DNA of 64,000 nt from positions 1 through 64,000 of the IMG/VR virus record IMGVR_UViG_3300005529_000008; one strand, 5' to 3'. This stretch comes from a virus. The position numbers were made by a program, and so were the translations under genes. The notes under the pieces were generated by a model. The model searched no databases, was not told where the DNA came from, and saw nothing but the letters and a program-made list of their open reading frames with translations. Shown one piece after another: positions 7,996 to 16,268 of this stretch; position 1 is the first letter of the stretch, and each line of letters starts with the position of its first letter.

Positions 7996-8112
7996 TTAGT
8001 TGTTCTGCCCACGAAACACCACGATAAGACCATCCGCATCGAATTTATATCCCATCTTCGCGGCGGACACGGTAAATTCTTTATCATGAAAAGCTACCCG
8101 ATAATTCTTCAT
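7996..8112 (-). CDS. 38-residue hypothetical protein
   Basis: Starts MKNYRVAFHDKEFTVSAAKM and ends VVFRGQNN. A GGAGGAGAG ribosome site lies directly before the ATG, and a good promoter lies 24 bases further upstream, which makes this very short frame credible. Function unknown. Confidence 0.6.
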   Translation of the reverse strand: MKNYRVAFHDKEFTVSAAKMGYKFDADGLIVVFRGQNN

Positions 8113-8135
8113 CTTCTCTCCTCCAACACAATGAA

Positions 8136-8163
8136 ATTCTACACAAAACGCGGGGGAAGTCAA
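8136..8163 (-). promoter_or_regulatory. sigma-70 type promoter after polA
   Basis: Minus strand TTGACT (8158-8163), 16-base spacer, TAGAAT (8136-8141). It overlaps the polA stop and reads into the small-gene group at 8112 and below, with a 23-base leader holding a strong ribosome site. Confidence 0.65.
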
Positions 8164-11100
8164 GCCCCTTTTACCTCGATCATATCGCGCCAGTTTGAGG
8201 GTGTACCGTCTTCGGGGAGGCTGTATTTGAAATCCGTGGGAATGACAAAACCGGGCATTTCAGGTGTCTCAACTTCCATCGCCTCTCTCGTCCACACTCT
8301 TGCTTGTTCCCACGGCACATCATTACGAACTTCGCACAAAATCGAATCATGAACTTGTAATATGGGACGCATTGGACGGCCCTTGCGAAACGCGCGCAAC
8401 AAATTTATGAGGGCGAGCTTTGTGAAATGCGCTACGGGATTCGAGCCGAACATCGCTGCGCAGGTTTTCATACGCCCCTCCGCATCCCCGAGAGCTTGGA
8501 GGAAATAACCGTGAGGTGTAACTATTGCGCGTTCCCTCTCCATACGAGCGCATATTTCTTGTTGAAACTTACGCGCACCCGGATACGCCCCAAACAACTT
8601 TCCAAGAATCTGCAACGCCTTTGCTCGATTTACCCACGACTTGTCACCAAACGCCCTCTGCGCTAAATTTGCCCCGGTGAAAGTCACAACTTTCCCCTCA
8701 AACATCCAATTCGGCCATACCTCTCTCGCGCCCGCCGCAATCTCTTTCCGTATTCTATCCTGGCGCAACTCGCTTGGGTATTTAAGCTGTAACCCCTCCA
8801 AGTACATACTGTTGCCTGTGACATGAATTGTGTCTTTATATCGCACCAAAAAAAAGCCTGCTGGTACGGTGAAGCAGTAAACTTTACCCTCATAAAATTC
8901 CCGTTCACATTTCATAGTTTCTATCGAAGAATACTTACGCCGATTGAAACTTAACCTCCAACTTCTTTTTATTGATGGGTATCCCGCTTTGAAATGTGAT
9001 GTTTCGCGCATGAGAGATTGCTTACCGCTTAAATGCGCTACCGTTTGCACCCAAACAAGCGAAACATAGTCTGTATTGAAATAGGAATAGTTAACCACTT
9101 TCTTTCCAATCGAGCCGTACCAAAACAATATCTCCTCAAGAAAAATTTCACGCTGCCGTTGTGAAAGCAAAAGAACATTTGCGTTGAATTGTTTTTTCTC
9201 GTTTAATAGTGGATATTTTACATCCATCTTAACGCCCAATCTCATTCCTGTGGGATGGCACCCGCAAGGTACACCGGGCAAAGAGAATAGTTTTCTCAAC
9301 CTTTCCTTTTTTCTTTCTTTTACAACATGAAAACAGACGCCTCCAGCTTTTCTCATCGTGGCGTCCGCTTGAACAGCAACGCACCGCCGAATACTGTCGT
9401 CCGAGATATCCCAATCATCTCCTACAAGGATACCAGCAATTGCAATGCGACCTGCGTTGGTTAATTCCGCAAAAGTTTTTCTTTGTGTTTTTGAATATTT
9501 GATCTTGTTCCACGTTCCGCTTATATTAACAGGCCACGCATGATTGTCGGTGGCGAGCGCTTGCAAGCCAGTAGAATCAAGGCGCGCAAGAAACCCTTTA
9601 AAATCGTATTCGTGAAATTTTTGAGTTTTGACAAATGAGATACTACTATTTGACATATCCCACTGCGCCAACACCGTGCTGTCATCACAGGTATCAATTT
9701 TCTTCCAACCCTGCGGTGTAAGAATTTCATGATCACCCGTTAGACAGCCATGTGAGGCCGACTTCGCCGCTTGCCTTATCTTTCCTCCGCCCGTCTTCTT
9801 CACAAATTCCATATCCGAAGTAAGACCCATAAACTCCGCCGTCTGTGTATGACCGTCCACATCAAGCGGAATGGTGTGACCGGACTGATGAAGGAAGGTT
9901 CTATTCTCAGCATTGTTCTCATCTGCCTCTACGAGATAGAAACCGGGTGAAGCGATAATGGCGCGACGTACCAGCTTGCCTAAAGATATACCGCTAAACT
10001 TTTCGCACCCACATTGCGAACACTTCTTTTGCTCTACATGTTGTTCTATCTTATGTCCGCAGTCACAATTGTGTCTATCTGCGCGGCGAGTACTAACATT
10101 TTGAAGGTTTGGTGAAACGCAATTGCACCGATTTGTACTAGTAAAAAATCCCAACCTCGGGTGAATCTTCCCATCCGAATCCATATACCCCGTCCAATTT
10201 CCGCTCTTATCTTTCCCTATCGGCGCGAACCACCTATCGGTTCCGTTTCCCAGCTCTTTGTAATCTAGACACAAATGAAGCTCATCATCTTCATACTCCT
10301 TACACACATCTCGAATCGTACTTTCCTGCCAATCTTTCAGCACGATACCCTTGTTCTTGAAATATACAAGAGCGGCTTTGTTTGATTTCGGATTGAAAGA
10401 CAGGGTCTGTTCAATAAGAGCTTTTTGGCGCTCAAACTCCACTTGCAAGCCGTCTTTCTCATCGAATAGGTACTTGCGGTCGGCTTGAACACCAAAACGC
10501 GTCATCTCAGCCATCCCGTAAGCCAGCTCGCGGTGCATATCGTATAACTTATCTACCCGGCGCAACCTAGCCTGGCGCACCACATTCGGCAACGCTAAAA
10601 CCGGCCCCACGCTATCCACTCCGTTATACCCCTGGAAATTATGCGTCCAACACGGGCGCTTTCCATTGCAACCGTTTTCCTCCCCAATACATTCCTTCCA
10701 GTTTGCGAGAGATGTGTAGAGAGAGATAAAGGTCCATAGATTCATATAACCCTTACCACGTTTTATCCCATCCCCATCCTCAGTCTTCGAGATGGTTTTA
10801 TTGAGATGAGAATTTGTGAGTGTATGCCAGATAATCGTATCCTGTACATTACGAATATCAATCTCTATCCCGATTTGCTTGAAGGCGAAAACATCGGCGC
10901 TCGTGAAGGCGTGGCCCACATAAAGCACGTTCGGAACGCGCCGTACAAGCTGTTCAAAATATGAAAGACCTTCATCAAAAGGCACACTTACTGTTAGTGC
11001 GCCGTCCGATACTCCGAGTATGGTCGGAACTTCCTTATACCGCTCGGGTTCGTTGTATTCTAAATCACAACCCAGAATAGGTTGGTTTACTTGGAGTATG

Positions 11101-11225
11101 GTCTGTGCGGCTTTTTGGAAAGGTTCAGACGCGAGGCCGAAGAGGTTGAGTATATCGGCGGCGTTGTAAGATATCGCCGGCCAATTTCGCTGCGCAGTGT
11201 ATCGCACCTTATCGCGCCGCCCCAT
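8160..11225 (-). CDS. polA: family A DNA polymerase interrupted by an intein
   Basis: A 1021-residue precursor; removal of a 312-residue intein (residues 494-805) leaves 709 residues, normal for a phage polymerase with proofreading domain. Exonuclease: D54-x-E56 (CDLEYNE), GHAFTSADVFAF, and YNGVDS (Y-x3-D). Polymerase: motif A LVEADENNAENR (431-442, D435), motif B IRQAAKSASHG joined after splicing to SMYLEG, and motif C QVHDS with H959-D960. A Cys4 zinc ribbon (CDCG and CSQCGC, about 387-407) is inserted before motif A. It would replicate the phage genome. Translation start is ATG 11225, directly behind a regulatory palindrome; the gene follows the sigma-factor gene in the same operon. Confidence 0.93.
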   Translation of the reverse strand: MGRRDKVRYTAQRNWPAISYNAADILNLFGLASEPFQKAAQTILQVNQPILGCDLEYNEPERYKEVPTILGVSDGALTVSVPFDEGLSYFEQLVRRVPNVLYVGHAFTSADVFAFKQIGIEIDIRNVQDTIIWHTLTNSHLNKTISKTEDGDGIKRGKGYMNLWTFISLYTSLANWKECIGEENGCNGKRPCWTHNFQGYNGVDSVGPVLALPNVVRQARLRRVDKLYDMHRELAYGMAEMTRFGVQADRKYLFDEKDGLQVEFERQKALIEQTLSFNPKSNKAALVYFKNKGIVLKDWQESTIRDVCKEYEDDELHLCLDYKELGNGTDRWFAPIGKDKSGNWTGYMDSDGKIHPRLGFFTSTNRCNCVSPNLQNVSTRRADRHNCDCGHKIEQHVEQKKCSQCGCEKFSGISLGKLVRRAIIASPGFYLVEADENNAENRTFLHQSGHTIPLDVDGHTQTAEFMGLTSDMEFVKKTGGGKIRQAAKSASHGCLTGDHEILTPQGWKKIDTCDDSTVLAQWDMSNSSISFVKTQKFHEYDFKGFLARLDSTGLQALATDNHAWPVNISGTWNKIKYSKTQRKTFAELTNAGRIAIAGILVGDDWDISDDSIRRCVAVQADATMRKAGGVCFHVVKERKKERLRKLFSLPGVPCGCHPTGMRLGVKMDVKYPLLNEKKQFNANVLLLSQRQREIFLEEILFWYGSIGKKVVNYSYFNTDYVSLVWVQTVAHLSGKQSLMRETSHFKAGYPSIKRSWRLSFNRRKYSSIETMKCEREFYEGKVYCFTVPAGFFLVRYKDTIHVTGNSMYLEGLQLKYPSELRQDRIRKEIAAGAREVWPNWMFEGKVVTFTGANLAQRAFGDKSWVNRAKALQILGKLFGAYPGARKFQQEICARMERERAIVTPHGYFLQALGDAEGRMKTCAAMFGSNPVAHFTKLALINLLRAFRKGRPMRPILQVHDSILCEVRNDVPWEQARVWTREAMEVETPEMPGFVIPTDFKYSLPEDGTPSNWRDMIEVKGA
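8811..9746 (-). mobile_element. intein in the DNA polymerase, insertion at motif B
   Basis: 312 codons from C494 (CLTGDHEILTPQGW, splicing block A) to N805 (block F VYCFTVPAGFFLVR, block G IHVTGN), followed by Ser as the +1 nucleophile. Block B is seen as ATDNH. The central part resembles a LAGLIDADG endonuclease: AVQADATMRKAG then KERKKERLRKLF, and a second copy EEILFWYGSIG. The usual second motif has an acidic residue where Tyr stands here, so the homing endonuclease may be inactive. All residues needed for protein splicing are present. Confidence 0.9.
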
Positions 11226-11556
11226 TTGTCAATTCGACAAATTCCATTTGCGAGAGCGTATGCGCGGAAATATGCGTGACGCTAAATTTCGGCAAATAGA
11301 ACCAATACGTGCGCAATGACTGCGCGGGACTTTCTTTATAATCGCGCTGGTCATCTTTGCGTAGCCACTGCGTCATACGTCGCTGCCACGTAAACTTGGC
11401 CCACGTCTGTTTCGCAAGTTTTTCCGCACGCAGCTCGTTGCAGAGGCTTACTAAATCGTGTAGTTCGCTTTTCGGCGCAGCGGTGGCAACTTTCGCGCCA
11501 AGACCTATCGCGTTTAAAATCTTCGTGAATAAATTTTGCGTTTGTTGCTGTTTCAC
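11209..11556 (-). CDS. hypothetical basic protein between sigma factor and polymerase
   Basis: A 115-residue protein, strongly basic and Trp-rich in the centre (KFTWQRRMTQWLRK), Gln-rich at the N-terminus. No known family. Its ATG overlaps the stop of the sigma-factor gene and its end overlaps the polymerase start, so the three genes are coupled. A DNA-binding or polymerase accessory role is possible from charge and context only. Confidence 0.65.
   Translation of the reverse strand: MKQQQTQNLFTKILNAIGLGAKVATAAPKSELHDLVSLCNELRAEKLAKQTWAKFTWQRRMTQWLRKDDQRDYKESPAQSLRTYWFYLPKFSVTHISAHTLSQMEFVELTNGAAR
11226..11240. promoter_or_regulatory. 15-bp palindromic operator-like site
   Basis: TTGTCAA-T-TCGACAA, one mismatch from the perfect palindrome, ending exactly where the polA ATG begins on the minus strand. 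It also lies in the last codons of the upstream gene. Binding here could block polymerase passage or expose translation control of polA. Confidence 0.55.
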
Positions 11557-12191
11557 ACTACCTTCCTCCTCCTTGTAACCCGTGCCTTCTCTCCCGGCTT
11601 GCGTTCCAAAATCTCCCGCATCGCCTTGCGCGCTTTAAAAAGTTGTGATTTCGAATTTCCAATATGTCTACCGGCAATCCGCGCAATTTCCTTATGCTGT
11701 AAACCCGCGAGATCGTGCCACACGACTTCCTTGCAATATCCGGGGGCCAGTTGCGAGATCGTGCGCTCAATATCGACCTTCGCGAGTGCGGCGCGTTGGT
11801 GCGTGTCTTCACGGCCCAGTAGATGTTCAATCTTCCTTACTTGGCTGGGAAATATAAGTTCCTGCGCCAGGAAGGTATCTAGGTCTATTAGTCGTGCGCG
11901 GTCACTTTTACTACTGCGTAACTTCATCAAACAGCAATTTGCCGCGAGTCGAAAGAGCCATGTTGTGAACGCTGACTCTCCGCGAAATAGGTGTAACTTG
12001 AGCCGTAATCGTAGGAAAGTATCTTGCGACGCATCTTCGCGGTCCTCCTGCGATACGGGGAAGAATTTCCAACAAACGCCGCGTATTAATGGGGCATATT
12101 TAGCGTGAAACGTACGCCACGCATCTTCTTCCCCCGCTACGCAGCGTTTTAATAGCGCGGTGGTTTCGGCAGCTTTCGCGTTGCGCTTCAC
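11553..12191 (-). CDS. phage-encoded ECF-type sigma-70 factor
   Basis: A 212-residue protein with two-domain ECF architecture. Region 2 (about residues 20-95): AWRTFHAKYAPLIRGVCWKFF, then EDREDASQDTFLRL, and FTTWLFRLAANCCLMKLR, the core-binding and -10-recognition helices. Region 4 (about 135-185): ISQLAPGYCKEVVWHDLAGL, then HKEIARIAGRHIGNSKSQL, the -35 helix-turn-helix. Region 3 is absent. The tail is basic. It should redirect host RNA polymerase to phage promoters, for example the late motif TAWAATA-N4-YAG described elsewhere in this record. It is co-operonic with the polymerase. Confidence 0.88.
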   Translation of the reverse strand: MKRNAKAAETTALLKRCVAGEEDAWRTFHAKYAPLIRGVCWKFFPVSQEDREDASQDTFLRLRLKLHLFRGESAFTTWLFRLAANCCLMKLRSSKSDRARLIDLDTFLAQELIFPSQVRKIEHLLGREDTHQRAALAKVDIERTISQLAPGYCKEVVWHDLAGLQHKEIARIAGRHIGNSKSQLFKARKAMREILERKPGEKARVTRRRKVV

Positions 12192-12451
12192 AGGCCCAGC
12201 TCTCTTCGAAGGCGTTGGACGGTACTTTTACGGAGGAGTGTACAGCCGATTTGAATTGCGCCGGTTTTGAGAAAAGTTACCTTACTAAAGTTGCAAGTCA
12301 TATTTGGAGAGAAATAACCGTAACCCAATCGCACCTTCGTATCGCAACCGTTCTTCAAAATTCTCCTCGCAGTGCGGCAGAGAATCCAATAGCCGAGATC
12401 GTCACAGTCATATCTCGTCTCTCCTATCCTCCCGCTAACTATCTTAATCAT
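12188..12451 (-). CDS. small Cys-containing hypothetical protein
   Basis: An 87-residue protein, ATG preceded by GGGGAGGGGAT, stop overlapping the sigma-factor ATG (ATGA). Five cysteines and a basic tail (LLRKSTVQRLRRELGL). As the gene directly before an ECF sigma factor it is a candidate partner or anti-sigma factor, but no anti-sigma motif was seen and this is only positional. Confidence 0.6.
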   Translation of the reverse strand: MIKIVSGRIGETRYDCDDLGYWILCRTARRILKNGCDTKVRLGYGYFSPNMTCNFSKVTFLKTGAIQIGCTLLRKSTVQRLRRELGL

Positions 12452-12471
12452 ATCCCCTCCCCCTCGTAGCG

Positions 12472-12500
12472 ACTTTACCCGTTTTGTTCTGGGTAGTCAA
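12472..12500 (-). promoter_or_regulatory. promoter of the sigma factor - polymerase operon
   Basis: Minus strand TTGACT (12495-12500), 17-base spacer, TAAAGT (12472-12477), 21 bases before the first gene of the operon. Confidence 0.6.
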
Positions 12501-12640
12501 GTGTATTTTTTCCCGCACAGCGCATTGTCGTTAGAGAATTAACTTCCCGTGAGCACGAAACGGGAGAAACAGTAAAAACCCCGCTTGTATAGCTTTATAA
12601 CCACAATACGCTCACTGTTCGCCTTCGGACGCGAGAAAAG

Positions 12641-12910
12641 TTACTTTGCGTTCCCGAAGTGTAAATCGCCGTCAAGATATGCAATACATACCGCAGCGAG
12701 TTGTAACACTTCTTTGCGCTTTTCTTCGGAGGATAGTGCTTGGCACACAGCTCGGCAAATCTCCCCAAACTCTTCTCCCATTATCGCGACGGCCTCCGAG
12801 TCGGTTGCGAGAGGTTCGTGTCCGAATTTCTGGCGCTGGCGAAAACGCTCATCGTCTAGAGCTTCCGCCGTTTCATGCTGGATCGTTGATAACATCAGTG
12901 GGTATCCCAT
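12641..12910 (-). CDS. MazG-like protein
   Basis: An 89-residue all-helical protein with MGEEFGEICRAVCQAL and EVLQLAAVCIAYLDG, the E-x2-E helix and following helix of small MazG-like nucleotide pyrophosphohydrolases common in phages. ATG 12910 follows AAGGAG at 7 bases. It would hydrolyse (d)NTPs or an alarmone. The start lies inside the 3' end of the upstream glycosylase gene. A second MazG-like gene exists at 36408. Confidence 0.65.
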   Translation of the reverse strand: MGYPLMLSTIQHETAEALDDERFRQRQKFGHEPLATDSEAVAIMGEEFGEICRAVCQALSSEEKRKEVLQLAAVCIAYLDGDLHFGNAK

Positions 12911-13922
12911 TTTCGTTCTCCTTTTCTTGAACTACTTTCGCCTTGCGCTCTTTCTTGGGCGGGGTAAGTTTCGCAAGTATCTCACGCATCAGTGAATTTT
13001 TTACCGCCAAGCCAAACCGAGGCATTCCTTGCCGCTCAATCTCATCGTCCACGGCATTAAAAATACTCTCCGCAAGAAATTCCCTCGCAACCTCCGCTTT
13101 CGTTTTCTTCTTCTCCTTCGGCACCTTCGGCATCGCAGCTCTCCTCGCCTTTTCGGCTTTCGCGTTTAATTTCCCGATACGGTTCTCGTACCAGTTGTAG
13201 AACTCTTTACTAGTCCATTCATAGTGACCACGCCATCTCGACACATTATTCGCAAATCCCAAAAACGTCTCACACGCGTGCCCACCCATTAGTAACAACA
13301 CGCGCAAACCTTGCTTGGCGAAACACGCCACTTTTTCCAAGTCGGCTAAAATCAACGGTTCCCCGGAACTCGCGCCTTCTTTGAACAGCGAGGCGGGGTG
13401 CAACGTCACAACTATCACATCGGGCGCAAATTTGCCCAGCCCATCGCCAAGCCGATCATACTGGCGACACGCGGCCTGCGCGATATTCTTCTCGTTGCCG
13501 GTGGGATAGTTGTCGCCTTTTGCGGATTTAGGCGGGAAACATCGAATTGAATTGCCGATAAAGCAATGCTCGCGCACAATTCCAGCTTGTTTCAATAAAC
13601 GATTTAACACAGCGCCCGTCCGACCAACGACTGGCACGCCCCGGCTGCGCAATGGGCCAGGTATATCAGGAAACGCCGCGCTGCGCCGTAAAGCTTCCTC
13701 TTGCGCCTCCCGCACCGTACCTAGCACCTGGCGCGTTCCTAAATGCGCGGGCGGAGGTATCACAGAGAAATTCACCTCTTCCGCTGCGGGCGTTTCGAGC
13801 ATAATTGCGATACGCGCCGTACTGGGATCGCCCACGTCCAGCGCAAAACCACGTCCCGTTTCGCACAAGGAACATGAGCTACAGGAATTAGGTCTTTGCA
13901 AGATCGGTAGAGAGGCGCTCAT
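12873..13922 (-). CDS. uracil-DNA glycosylase superfamily protein
   Basis: A 349-residue protein; ATG 13922 is chosen because it overlaps the reconstructed stop of the upstream gene (ATGA). The N-terminal half looks like UDG family 4/5: CSSCSLC cluster at the start, GVPVVGRTGAVLNRLL with FIGNSIRCFPP, and HPASLF near residue 175. These enzymes excise uracil or related bases and often hold an iron-sulphur cluster through such cysteines. The C-terminal 120 residues are Lys/Arg/Glu-rich and unlike the family. Several motif residues differ from textbook UDG, so specificity is uncertain. Confidence 0.75.
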   Translation of the reverse strand: MSASLPILQRPNSCSSCSLCETGRGFALDVGDPSTARIAIMLETPAAEEVNFSVIPPPAHLGTRQVLGTVREAQEEALRRSAAFPDIPGPLRSRGVPVVGRTGAVLNRLLKQAGIVREHCFIGNSIRCFPPKSAKGDNYPTGNEKNIAQAACRQYDRLGDGLGKFAPDVIVVTLHPASLFKEGASSGEPLILADLEKVACFAKQGLRVLLLMGGHACETFLGFANNVSRWRGHYEWTSKEFYNWYENRIGKLNAKAEKARRAAMPKVPKEKKKTKAEVAREFLAESIFNAVDDEIERQGMPRFGLAVKNSLMREILAKLTPPKKERKAKVVQEKENENGIPTDVINDPA

Positions 13923-14421
13923 TTCTCTAACCACCTTGCCAGCTTGGGATTATCCGATAAAATGCGCAACAACACCGGCGCGGACGGTTTAATAAACGCA
14001 TCCTCGGTGTTATCTTGCGATATTGCCCGCCACCCTCTCGCGAGGCGATGTGCATCAGCTCGTGTAGTAGGCTAGTGCGCGTGCTCTCCTCACCATACTC
14101 CTCTCGCGGTAGCCACACTTGAAAAGTCTCGAAGCCCGTATATGCTAGACAGCGATTCGTATCTAAATACGCCTGCGTGGTGTAGTGGGTTGTCCAACCA
14201 AACTTACCTGCGGCGAAGTAAAGGGGAGTATGGTCACGGGGAGGGGTGACTTCGGGCGCGGCCCAAGTGAAGCGAGGTAAGGTGAGGGTGAGTGTTGACA
14301 AAGACTCGTTGCTTGTTCCGACCGCTAAACGAGAATTCCCGTAACGTAGCTGATACGCGACATTAAATGAACCGAATAGAAGTAAAATTGCGAAAATCCA
14401 AACGCCATTATTTCGATTCAT
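13919..14421 (-). CDS. membrane-anchored zinc metallopeptidase, apparently frameshifted
   Basis: One membrane helix or signal anchor (residues 7-24), then a domain ending with LLHELMHIA (H120-E-x2-H124, the HExxH zinc site). After that the first frame runs into an implausible basic tail ending at 13927. A shift by one base near 14005-14030 gives DNTEDAFIKPSAPVLLRIL then NPKLARWLEK, a sensible helical end with a stop at 13919-13921 that overlaps the glycosylase ATG. This stop-start overlap supports the shifted frame as the true one. It may be a periplasmic peptidase active on the cell wall or host proteins. Confidence 0.7.
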
Positions 14422-14499
14422 CTCAATCTCCCCCTAAAAACTCGGCCCCCAGTTACGAGGGCCGCGTGGTTTCATATTGCGTACCGAACGGCGCCGAAC

Positions 14500-15228
14500 T
14501 TACTCCCACTTCAACAACACACCGCCTTTTCTCAACCGCGCCAGGAACTTCTCATCGTTGAGGGACGAGATAGGGTACAACGCGTTCACCTTCAACTGCC
14601 CGTCGAACTTCGGGTCGTCGTTCGCCTCCGGCTTACGGACGATCACCACCTGCGTCCCGGCCAGAACGGCGTTCAAATTCGAAACGTACTCCTCGGGGTT
14701 CTTTGGAGAGGATAGGCCCAGCGAGGCCAGGGTGCGCCCCTCTTCTGCCGCCGCCTGCACCGCGACCTGTACAAGACCATTTTTCTTCGAATTGAAGAAA
14801 TTCCGCGCATACGCCTGGTCGGCGCTCTGCTTCTTACCGGGCGGCGGTTCCTTGCTCAGCTTGGTGTTGTCGAAATGTCCCCCGGCCCAGCACGGTGCGT
14901 CGGACGAGAAAATATCCTGTGGTCCCCAGATGATTTGTTGAAAGCCCCGGTTTTCTACCCCAGTGTCGTGCGACTTACATTGGATCACCAGTCCCACGGT
15001 CCCGGTCTGCGCGGTGGTGGTGGCGACACTGACTATCTCGCCCCGGTGTGCGTCGGCCTGTTGCGGGTCGAGCTTACCCTCCCCGCCAAACCCAGTGTCG
15101 TCGGTTGTTGTTGTGGACGCGTCGCCACCGTCGCCCTCGAACGTCGCGCCCGTTTCAGCCGGTGTGTTGCCTAAAACCTCCTCAACGCTCCCGACTTCGT
15201 TCTGATCGATCGTAAAAGTCTCTTCCAT
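14500..15228 (-). CDS. hypothetical acidic protein
   Basis: A 242-residue protein with a disordered acidic and Thr/Gly-rich N-terminus (residues 1-60) and a folded C-terminal part with VVIVRKPEAN and NALYPISSLNDEKFLARL. No known family recognised. The fold region might be an OB-like or nucleic-acid-binding domain, given its place between the recombination and replication genes, but no motif proves this. Strong ribosome site (AAGGAG) before the ATG. Confidence 0.6.
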   Translation of the reverse strand: MEETFTIDQNEVGSVEEVLGNTPAETGATFEGDGGDASTTTTDDTGFGGEGKLDPQQADAHRGEIVSVATTTAQTGTVGLVIQCKSHDTGVENRGFQQIIWGPQDIFSSDAPCWAGGHFDNTKLSKEPPPGKKQSADQAYARNFFNSKKNGLVQVAVQAAAEEGRTLASLGLSSPKNPEEYVSNLNAVLAGTQVVIVRKPEANDDPKFDGQLKVNALYPISSLNDEKFLARLRKGGVLLKWE

Positions 15229-15299
15229 ATTTCTCCTTTTGAACTACGCCACTATCGGGGGCGAGGCCGGTTGATTTTGTGTAGTGAGATCGTGCCGCG

Positions 15300-15485
15300 T
15301 TAGTATCCGTGCGCTGCGTCGATATCCTCCGAGGTGCCGGCGCAGGTTCCGGGGGTGATTGTTGGCGCGGTTGTGCTGGTCGTCGTCGTGGTATTACGCC
15401 GCGTATACTTCCGTTTCATCTTCGCGCCCGCCGCCACCTTCATCGCGCTTTTCTTTCCCTTCGTCGCTTTCTTTTTCGTTGCCAT
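15300..15485 (-). CDS. small Lys-rich protein
   Basis: A 61-residue protein whose N-terminal half is Lys-rich (MATKKKATKGKKSAMKV) and followed by KMKRKYTRR and a Thr-run. This is like histone-tail or nucleoid-type DNA-binding peptides. AAGGAG precedes the ATG and an excellent promoter lies 22 bases upstream, so it is probably highly expressed. Role inferred from composition. Confidence 0.7.
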   Translation of the reverse strand: MATKKKATKGKKSAMKVAAGAKMKRKYTRRNTTTTTSTTAPTITPGTCAGTSEDIDAAHGY

Positions 15486-15506
15486 GTTGCGTTTTCTCCT
15501 TATTTG

Positions 15507-15535
15507 AATTTACGTGCGTGTTTCGAAAATGTCAA
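15507..15535 (-). promoter_or_regulatory. sigma-70 type promoter of the Lys-rich protein
   Basis: Minus strand TTGACA (15530-15535), exactly 17 bases, TAAATT (15507-15512). It lies between the structured intergenic stretch and the gene. Confidence 0.75.
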
Positions 15536-15585
15536 GTTTTATTACAGAAATTGTGCTAAATACCCCGCACACGCTCCCACCACAG

Positions 15586-15893
15586 CACATCCGTCCCCGG
15601 CACTAAATTCCGATTGACCGAGGTACTTTGGCCATGCCTTTTCCCGCGCCGCAGTCAATGGAGTGAATCGCGTACATATTTTATCGGGAACGCTCCATCC
15701 GATCGCTACCTTTTAACGCCGAACTACGTAAAATTAAAACTAAAAAGGGCCGAGCCGTGGCAGGCCGTTGGCTGTTTATCCTAACGTCCCACCCATTAGA
15801 CACCGCACCCTACACGGCGTAATTTTGCTCTCACGAGTCCTGGTAAAAGTCGCTGGCCCTTGGTCGTGGTTCTCTCCGGCGTAACTAAAACGG
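15586..15893 (-). ncRNA. candidate structured intergenic RNA A
   Basis: A 400-base gap between 15486 and 15884 holds no credible gene. On the minus strand it shows CCGTTTTAGTTACG (15893-15880), GACGTTAGGATAA, a GC-rich hairpin followed by CTTTTT near 15745-15765 that could terminate transcription, CGTTAAAAGG, and TGGCCAAAGT-N11-TCGG-AATTT. The same blocks in the same order occur in the structured region at 37798-38220. Function unknown; the match is by eye and the folding was not computed. Confidence 0.35.
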
Positions 15894-16229
15894 TAGATCC
15901 TCTTCAATTTCCTTGATCGACGCGCCCTCGACCGTGTACTCGTTTTTTAGCTCTTCCATGCGCGCATGGACTTCGTACTTCTCTTTGAACGTCTCACGAC
16001 GCTCCCCGATAAGAGGTAAAGTATAAATTAACTCTTGTTTCTTCACCTTCTCAGGCGGTGCGATGGTTTCAGCGGCGAGGTCGCTATAACCATTTTTACG
16101 AACACGAAGGATATTTCCCTTGGCATCGGTAATGGTCACAGAGATAAGGTACTTATCGACGACATCGAACGTGACCGCCACACCTTCCAAGGTAATTTCC
16201 GTGGGCGATTTTATCGTTTGAAATTTCAT
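15885..16229 (-). CDS. hypothetical protein
   Basis: A 114-residue protein beginning MKFQTIKSPTEITLEGVAVT, beta-rich at first, then Lys/Glu-rich and helical with an acidic end. GGAGAG lies before the ATG and a TTGACA-18-TAGATT promoter upstream. No family recognised. Its last codons form the start of the conserved block of region A. Confidence 0.65.
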   Translation of the reverse strand: MKFQTIKSPTEITLEGVAVTFDVVDKYLISVTITDAKGNILRVRKNGYSDLAAETIAPPEKVKKQELIYTLPLIGERRETFKEKYEVHARMEELKNEYTVEGASIKEIEEDLPF

Positions 16230-16268
16230 TTTTGGTTCTCTCCAGAACGTTGTAATGTTGTGCTACCG

